A DNA stretch of 64,000 bases from Paenibacillus soyae (GTDB lineage Bacteria; Bacillota; Bacilli; Paenibacillales; Paenibacillaceae), in contig NZ_JANIPJ010000016.1 in NCBI RefSeq assembly GCF_024623455.1, positions 1 to 64,000 of the forward strand, in the 5' to 3' direction. The notes under the pieces are model-generated. The model ran no database searches. It saw nothing but the letters and a program-made list of their open reading frames with translations, and was not told the DNA's origin. Below, piece after piece: positions 59,126 through 64,000 of this stretch. Position numbers and translations under genes: made by a program. The stretch's first letter is position 1; each line of letters begins with the position of its first letter.

Positions 59126-60730
59126 ATGAACAGGAAGTCCAAAAGATGGTCGGCCGGCCTAATGGCCGTAGCCGTATCGACTAGCATTCTCGCAGGTTGT
59201 TCCACCAATAACGGAGGCAACGCTGATCCTTCTAACCAGCCGTCCAATCAACCGGCCAATCCGGCAACGGAAGCGCCGAAGGGCGATCCCATCACGTTGC
59301 GCATCGAGTTGTTCGACCGCAATAATACGCCAACCGGCGCACCGCCCATCACGGACAATTTTATGACCAAGTACGTGCAGGAAAACTTCGGCGATCCCAA
59401 CAATATCAAGGTCGAATTCGTAACCGTGCCTCGCTCGCAAGAGGTCGAGAAGCTGAACGTGCTGATGGCTGCCGGCCAAGCACCGGATCTCGTCTATACG
59501 TATGATACGCCGACGGTGCAGAAGTACGTAAAAGACGGCGGCTTAACCGATCTTGGCCCGCTGCTCGATCAGTATGGCCAAAACCTGAAGGCGGTTCTTG
59601 GCGACACCGTATTGAATTACGGCAAATTCGACGGCGTACAATACGCGATTCCGGCACGCCGCGTCCTCCTTCCGGAGAGCACGACCTTTATTCGCCAGGA
59701 TTGGCTGGATGAGCTGGGCCTGCCGATCCCGAAGACTACGGACGAATTCTATCAAACGCTGAAAGCGTTTAAAGAGAAGAAACCGGGAAAATCCGGGGAT
59801 AAAGTCATTCCTTACAGCCATATCGATCCTTTCCATAACAAGCCGCTGCAATATTCGTTCTGGGAGTGGGATAAAATTACGGACGCGGACCTGTACGCAA
59901 CCCCGGACTGGTTATTGCCGGGCAACAAAGAAGCGTTCCGCTTCTTGAACAAGCTGTACAACGAAGGCTTGATCGATCCGGACTTCCCGCTATCGATGAA
60001 CAAGGATGAGCAAAAATACCAGAAGGATTTGATCAACGGCATTGTAGGAGCAGCCACGGCCAACACGAATGAGCCTGTCTATCAAGGTTACCTGGCCGAG
60101 GTATACAAAGCGGATGCCAACGCAAAGCTTGTTCCGATCGATCCCTTCACGACACCTGACGGGAAAACGCCGAAGGCGCTTTACTCCCCGAACGGTCTGT
60201 ACATGTTCGTGCCGAAATCAAGCAAGAACGCCGAAGCCGTAGTGAAATATCTGGACTGGATGGCTGTGCCCGAGAACTTTATCGCCCTTCAGAACGGAAC
60301 AGAAGGCAAAACCTACGAGATGGTAGACGGCGTGCCGCAAGTTTTGGACAACGAAGAAGCCAAGCAAACGCTTTATAATTATCCGGACTACGCGATCATT
60401 CTGAACGGCAAGCTTGTGAGCACGACGGATGAAAGCCTCAATATTGCCGCTAATGCATCCGACCCGAAACACAAGGAATTTACAATTGCCAGCATCGAGC
60501 TGGGCAGCAAGGACGGCGTTATCAAGCCAAGCGTGACGACTCCGATCCAAGCGGAAATCAAGTATGCCACGACTCTTAAAGAGAAAACGGATGAAATATT
60601 CGTTAAGGTCATAACGGCAAAACCGGAAGACTTCGACAAGCTTTACGACAAAGAAGTGAATGATTACATGAAAATCGGCGGACAAGAAGTGATGGACGAG
60701 AAACGCCAAGCCTTCGAAGCTGCCAAGTAA
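59126..60730 (+). CDS. Solute-binding lipoprotein of the second LplA-type importer
   Basis: Encodes 534 residues behind AAGGAGAGGG. The lipobox is LAGC (Cys ~24) with an Asn/Gly/Pro/Gln tether. The long form, with ELFDRNNTPTGAPP, MAAGQAPDLVYTYD, RQDWLDELGLPIPKTTDEFY and WEWDKITDADLY, is the LplA/YtcQ class. It shares the operon with the permeases at 57193 and 58147 and precedes a secreted GH30-type enzyme after a strong stem-loop, so its ligand is likely a product of that enzyme. Confidence 0.92.
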   Translation: MNRKSKRWSAGLMAVAVSTSILAGCSTNNGGNADPSNQPSNQPANPATEAPKGDPITLRIELFDRNNTPTGAPPITDNFMTKYVQENFGDPNNIKVEFVTVPRSQEVEKLNVLMAAGQAPDLVYTYDTPTVQKYVKDGGLTDLGPLLDQYGQNLKAVLGDTVLNYGKFDGVQYAIPARRVLLPESTTFIRQDWLDELGLPIPKTTDEFYQTLKAFKEKKPGKSGDKVIPYSHIDPFHNKPLQYSFWEWDKITDADLYATPDWLLPGNKEAFRFLNKLYNEGLIDPDFPLSMNKDEQKYQKDLINGIVGAATANTNEPVYQGYLAEVYKADANAKLVPIDPFTTPDGKTPKALYSPNGLYMFVPKSSKNAEAVVKYLDWMAVPENFIALQNGTEGKTYEMVDGVPQVLDNEEAKQTLYNYPDYAIILNGKLVSTTDESLNIAANASDPKHKEFTIASIELGSKDGVIKPSVTTPIQAEIKYATTLKEKTDEIFVKVITAKPEDFDKLYDKEVNDYMKIGGQEVMDEKRQAFEAAK

Positions 60731-60748
60731 GCATGAAACATGCGAATT

Positions 60749-60781
60749 CCTGCTTCTCCTTCCCAACGTGGGAGAAGCAGG
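60749..60781 (+). other. Stem-loop after the binding-protein gene
   Basis: CCTGCTTCTCC (60749-60759) pairs perfectly with GGAGAAGCAGG (60771-60781). No T tract follows. As after the binding-protein gene at 37640, it could stabilise the upstream message or limit read-through into the enzyme gene. Confidence 0.65.
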
Positions 60782-60876
60782 GGCACCGCACGAAGACAAA
60801 ATGGCTTCCATGTTTTGCAAAAGAATGAAAACGCATTCATTCATGATGAGCCATGCGACAGGGAGGAATCAAAATT

Positions 60877-63800
60877 ATGGTGAAACGGATTAGGAGAAAG
60901 GCGTTTGCGCATTTGACGGTGAGCGCGCTGGCAGTATCTCTCTTTGCGCCAGCTTCTCTTTCCAGTACGGTACAGGCCGCGACGGATGCTGCTCCGGTCA
61001 CGGCCAATTGGTATACGACCTATCAGGAAATGGATGGCGCCGGCGCCGCATATGCCTATACGCCTTCCATCAATATGATGCAGCTTGCATCAGCGGGGGA
61101 GCAGGATACGGTAAGGCATCTGCTTGATCTAACCTTCGACGAGAAGAACGGCACGGGGCACGATATCGTGCGCGTCATCATCGGCGACAACGGCGGCCTC
61201 ACCGCCAGCGGCACGGCGGCAAGCCCCGGCTTTAATCCCGTGACTTCCTTGCTTGCGGATGTCGATAATCCGGGCTTCGATATCGAAGGCAATAAAATTC
61301 CGATGCGCGGTACAGCAGGCCAGTACGGCTACAAAATCGAAGCGGAAAATCGCTATTACGATGGCAATACCGACAGCATTTGGCCGAACGAACCGGAGCA
61401 TGACCCCGGAACGCTCGTGCCGCTCGAAGGTTTCGTTTGGCAGCATCCATCCTGGAATCAGCCTATCCCGAGTGATAGCGGCGGACCGACCAGCCTCCTA
61501 AGCGCTCCCGGCGAGGATCCCGTCGTCATGAAAGACTCGGCGCGAACTCGCAAGGAATTGTTCGACTTCGACCAGGTATGGACGATGCTGCAGGCCCAGC
61601 AATATGGCGTCGATCAATTTTACGCCTGCGTATGGACGGTCCCTTACTGGATGAGCAACTCGGCGTCCAACGCGCCGAGCAAGATTATTCGAAACGACGT
61701 GGCTATTATCGATGGCAAGCAAGTCAAAATCTATTACCAGGCGTTTGCCGATTATTTGGTTCATTACGTAAAGGGCATGTGGGAGCAATATGGTATTCCG
61801 ATTACCCATGTCGGTCCCTTTAACGAAGTCGATCTGGCAGGCGGAAGCGCGGCTTATGTAACCGAATTGGTCAACGAATATGTAGGACCTACATTAAAGG
61901 CAGCGGTAGAGCCGGGCGGCGCTCTGTACGACATCGAGAATCCCGATGGCGAAATCATTGACTTTACGCCGCAGCTCGTAGCCGTGGACGGCACGAACCT
62001 CAATGCTTCCATAAGCAGGGGCGGCCAAATGTTTTCCCAAGTCGACGAAGCGACGGCTACCATGAAAAATCCGTACCTGGATGTATTCTCCACGCATTTG
62101 TACGGTACGACGGGGATCGGCACGGACGAGACCAAGCTGTATCATACGGGCGGCTTCTCGCAAACTCCGATGGACTATACGACGGCTGGCAATACGTATC
62201 CGCAGTACCTGACCAAATATAAGCTGTGGCAAACCGAATTTATGAACCAGGATACCGGCGATGGTTCTGCCGGCGCCTACACCAATCGTTATGGCAATCA
62301 GAACATTTACGATGCCGTTCGATGGTCCAATTTGATGACCAACATGTTCACAAGCAATCCCGGCTTTAATGGCTTCATCTGGTGGAGCATGTGGGACAAC
62401 AACGGCGTCGACGGCTCCGACTTGATACGTTTCGTAACAACAAACTCGCAGCAAGAGCCTGGGCGAATGGCTACATTGACGGGCGAATACCGTCTGTTCA
62501 AGCGCTTCTACGGGTTTGGCCACTACTCCCGCTTTATGAATCCGGGCGACAAGCGTTTCGAGGTAACGCGCTCACCCGCGCAGGACATTCATATCGTCGG
62601 CTTCAGAAGCAATACGGATTTCTCGATTACGGTATCCAACGCCAAGAACGACGATTCCGTTCAGCCGTTGGAGTTCACGCTTAATCAATTCCCGGTTGGA
62701 ACGTCCAGCGTTACCGTGTTCCGGACCTCCGGCGACGAGAATCAGAGGAAGGTGGGCACGATCCCCGTCGTCAACGGCAAATTCGTCATCGACATCCCGT
62801 CGGCCAGCATCGTCACGATCGTGCCGTCCGAAGGGACTTACGCGACTTATAACGGACTGGACGGCGAGCGGGATATTTTCTCTACCCTCGAGGCGGAAAG
62901 AAACGACAATGGCGTGTTAGGCGACGCCGCGGGCAATGCCGGCCGAGCCAACGAGGCGGTCACTCTAAATAATGGCGGTTATCTGGCTTACAACAATGTC
63001 AACTTTGCGGACGGCTCCGCAAACGGAGGCGTTGTACGCAGACATTTGCTTTATCTTACGGCGCAGGCTAAATCGGCCAAGGGCGGAGATCTGGTCGCTT
63101 ATGTGCTTCCGGTAGGAACAGCGGTTAGCGATTCCGCCGATATTGCTTCGTTAGGCAGGGAAGTGGCCCGCATTGCCGTTCCCGCCAATAACGGATATGG
63201 CAAATACCAAGACATGGTGGAAACGGGTGACCTTAGCGCATACGGCCATAAAGATTTTTACATCGTTTCGGAAGCAAGCGGCGGCGGCTCCATCGCAGTA
63301 GACCGCTTCCTGTTCGGCGCCAACGATTCCGATTGGAGTACCGCCGCCAACAATTCAACGGTTTCCATTCCGGGCAACATTCTGCTGGGCGGAGATTTCG
63401 ACACGGCGACGGCTTCCAACACGAACAACTGGTCCGCTGGCCGCTACGATAACGGGACGTTCCAGCAATCCGTTACGGGTCCGGCGCTTACCGCGGACAC
63501 GATTCAAAGCTACACTGGCCTGTCCAGATACCTCAAAAACAACAGCACGTCCAGAGTAGCGGGATCCGCCAAGCTGGCCAATCGGATCGACGCCGCCAAT
63601 CAGTACGACGGCATCTGGCAAGAAGTGACCGGCAAGCTGACCGTCGGAGAAAGCTATGACTTCAAAGGGCACTTTATGTCCATGAAGCATCGTCCGGAGA
63701 GCTATGACGTCGCGGCCGAGAATCCGGGCGATATCGAAGTGGCGTTAGTCTATTACGATAACGAGGGAGAGCAGCTGGCGCTGACCCCGATTAGCGGCCG

Positions 63801-64000
63801 AGATATGCCCGAGCCTTTGCAGGCTCGCGAAGCGGGCGATGCCGGCTACTGGAATAGCAGCGGACAATTTGTAGGCCGGGTGTTGCAAGGCGGGCCGCTT
63901 AGCCTGACCTCTTTCCAGCCCGTCAACGTGAAGGTGGCGAATTGGCACGAAAGCGACAGCCGATCCTTTGTCTACAGCGAGCCTGCCGGTACGGCCAAGG
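60877..64000 (+). CDS. Secreted GH30-type glycoside hydrolase with carbohydrate-binding modules, C-terminus beyond window
   Basis: The frame is open from ATG 60877 (GGGAGGAA upstream) to the last base, 1,041 codons without a stop. A signal peptide (AHLTVSALAVSLFAPASL, cut near VQA, residue ~34) exports it. The catalytic barrel begins with NWYTTYQEMDGAGAAYAY, the usual GH30 opening; the acid/base is E317 in GPFNEVDL and the nucleophile E454 in LWQTEFMNQ, with FIWWSMWDNNG after it. A beta domain follows (~530-650). From ~668 a CBM6-like module starts (LEAERNDNGVLG ... GGYLAYNNVNF). From ~835 a CBM4/9-like sandwich follows (NILLGGDFDTAT). Known GH30 enzymes cleave xylan, beta-1,6-glucan or beta-1,6-galactan; which applies cannot be read here. 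A surface anchor may lie beyond the edge. Confidence 0.85.
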   Translation, partial: MVKRIRRKAFAHLTVSALAVSLFAPASLSSTVQAATDAAPVTANWYTTYQEMDGAGAAYAYTPSINMMQLASAGEQDTVRHLLDLTFDEKNGTGHDIVRVIIGDNGGLTASGTAASPGFNPVTSLLADVDNPGFDIEGNKIPMRGTAGQYGYKIEAENRYYDGNTDSIWPNEPEHDPGTLVPLEGFVWQHPSWNQPIPSDSGGPTSLLSAPGEDPVVMKDSARTRKELFDFDQVWTMLQAQQYGVDQFYACVWTVPYWMSNSASNAPSKIIRNDVAIIDGKQVKIYYQAFADYLVHYVKGMWEQYGIPITHVGPFNEVDLAGGSAAYVTELVNEYVGPTLKAAVEPGGALYDIENPDGEIIDFTPQLVAVDGTNLNASISRGGQMFSQVDEATATMKNPYLDVFSTHLYGTTGIGTDETKLYHTGGFSQTPMDYTTAGNTYPQYLTKYKLWQTEFMNQDTGDGSAGAYTNRYGNQNIYDAVRWSNLMTNMFTSNPGFNGFIWWSMWDNNGVDGSDLIRFVTTNSQQEPGRMATLTGEYRLFKRFYGFGHYSRFMNPGDKRFEVTRSPAQDIHIVGFRSNTDFSITVSNAKNDDSVQPLEFTLNQFPVGTSSVTVFRTSGDENQRKVGTIPVVNGKFVIDIPSASIVTIVPSEGTYATYNGLDGERDIFSTLEAERNDNGVLGDAAGNAGRANEAVTLNNGGYLAYNNVNFADGSANGGVVRRHLLYLTAQAKSAKGGDLVAYVLPVGTAVSDSADIASLGREVARIAVPANNGYGKYQDMVETGDLSAYGHKDFYIVSEASGGGSIAVDRFLFGANDSDWSTAANNSTVSIPGNILLGGDFDTATASNTNNWSAGRYDNGTFQQSVTGPALTADTIQSYTGLSRYLKNNSTSRVAGSAKLANRIDAANQYDGIWQEVTGKLTVGESYDFKGHFMSMKHRPESYDVAAENPGDIEVALVYYDNEGEQLALTPISGRDMPEPLQAREAGDAGYWNSSGQFVGRVLQGGPLSLTSFQPVNVKVANWHESDSRSFVYSEPAGTAK

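Noticed and set aside
1..64000. CRISPR arrays, tRNA or rRNA genes, transposases, phage genes
   Set aside because: No regularly spaced repeats, RNA gene cores or transposase/integrase motifs were seen on either strand.

Overview
The window is chromosomal DNA from a spore-forming, moderately GC-rich Bacillales bacterium, most likely a Paenibacillaceae member (Paenibacillus or Cohnella type). The grounds are a sporulation sigma-K gene, several YesM/YesN-type two-component systems beside carbohydrate ABC importers, S-layer-homology anchoring, and AGGAGG ribosome-binding sites throughout. No rRNA, tRNA, CRISPR array, transposase or phage gene was seen.

Layout. (1) 1-4735: hairpins and a terminator, a pRiA4b ORF-3-like/DUF6155-like protein, a UPF0158-like protein and an intact sigK. 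Then come a small antitoxin-like gene, a deleted zeta-toxin-like gene, and a second, 5'-truncated sigK copy split by a 42-base palindromic insertion. (2) 4736-6145: a cytoplasmic GH5-type glycosidase. (3) 6223-25928: a rhamnoside-use island. A sensor kinase/regulator pair runs leftward. Rightward are two LplB/YtcP-type permeases, a solute-binding lipoprotein, a GH106-type rhamnosidase, a GPH-type sugar symporter, an AraC regulator, a GH78 rhamnosidase, an esterase, and a GH3 glycosidase joined in one reading frame to a short-chain dehydrogenase. (4) 26055-27038: an AT-rich tRNA-dihydrouridine synthase gene. (5) 27220-33740, 34003-47895, 48067-54713 and 54799-64000: four more sensing/import loci, each with two permeases and one binding lipoprotein. 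Three are paired with a kinase and a response regulator, and the last with a membrane-spanning AraC protein. The third also carries a 1,958-residue secreted beta-helix enzyme and a cohesin-SLH surface protein. The fifth ends with a secreted GH30-type enzyme cut by the window edge.

How the genes probably work together. Secreted, multi-domain enzymes (beta-helix enzyme, GH30-type) would trim plant polysaccharide at the cell surface. Five CUT1 importers would take up the oligosaccharides, powered by an ATPase encoded elsewhere, since none is present here. Signal-less enzymes (GH5, GH106, GH78, GH3, esterase) would finish degradation in the cytoplasm. Two rhamnosidase families suggest rhamnose-rich pectin or rhamnosylated plant compounds; the substrate is inference.

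Most notable points: a GH3-SDR fusion with a helical repeat shared with the neighbouring esterase and a strong internal start site; a cohesin-SLH protein next to an enzyme with an internal cohesin and a degenerate dockerin-like tail; three matching tandem operator sites in the rhamnoside island; and a sigK / toxin-antitoxin remnant / sigK' arrangement whose two sigK copies differ only at synonymous sites.
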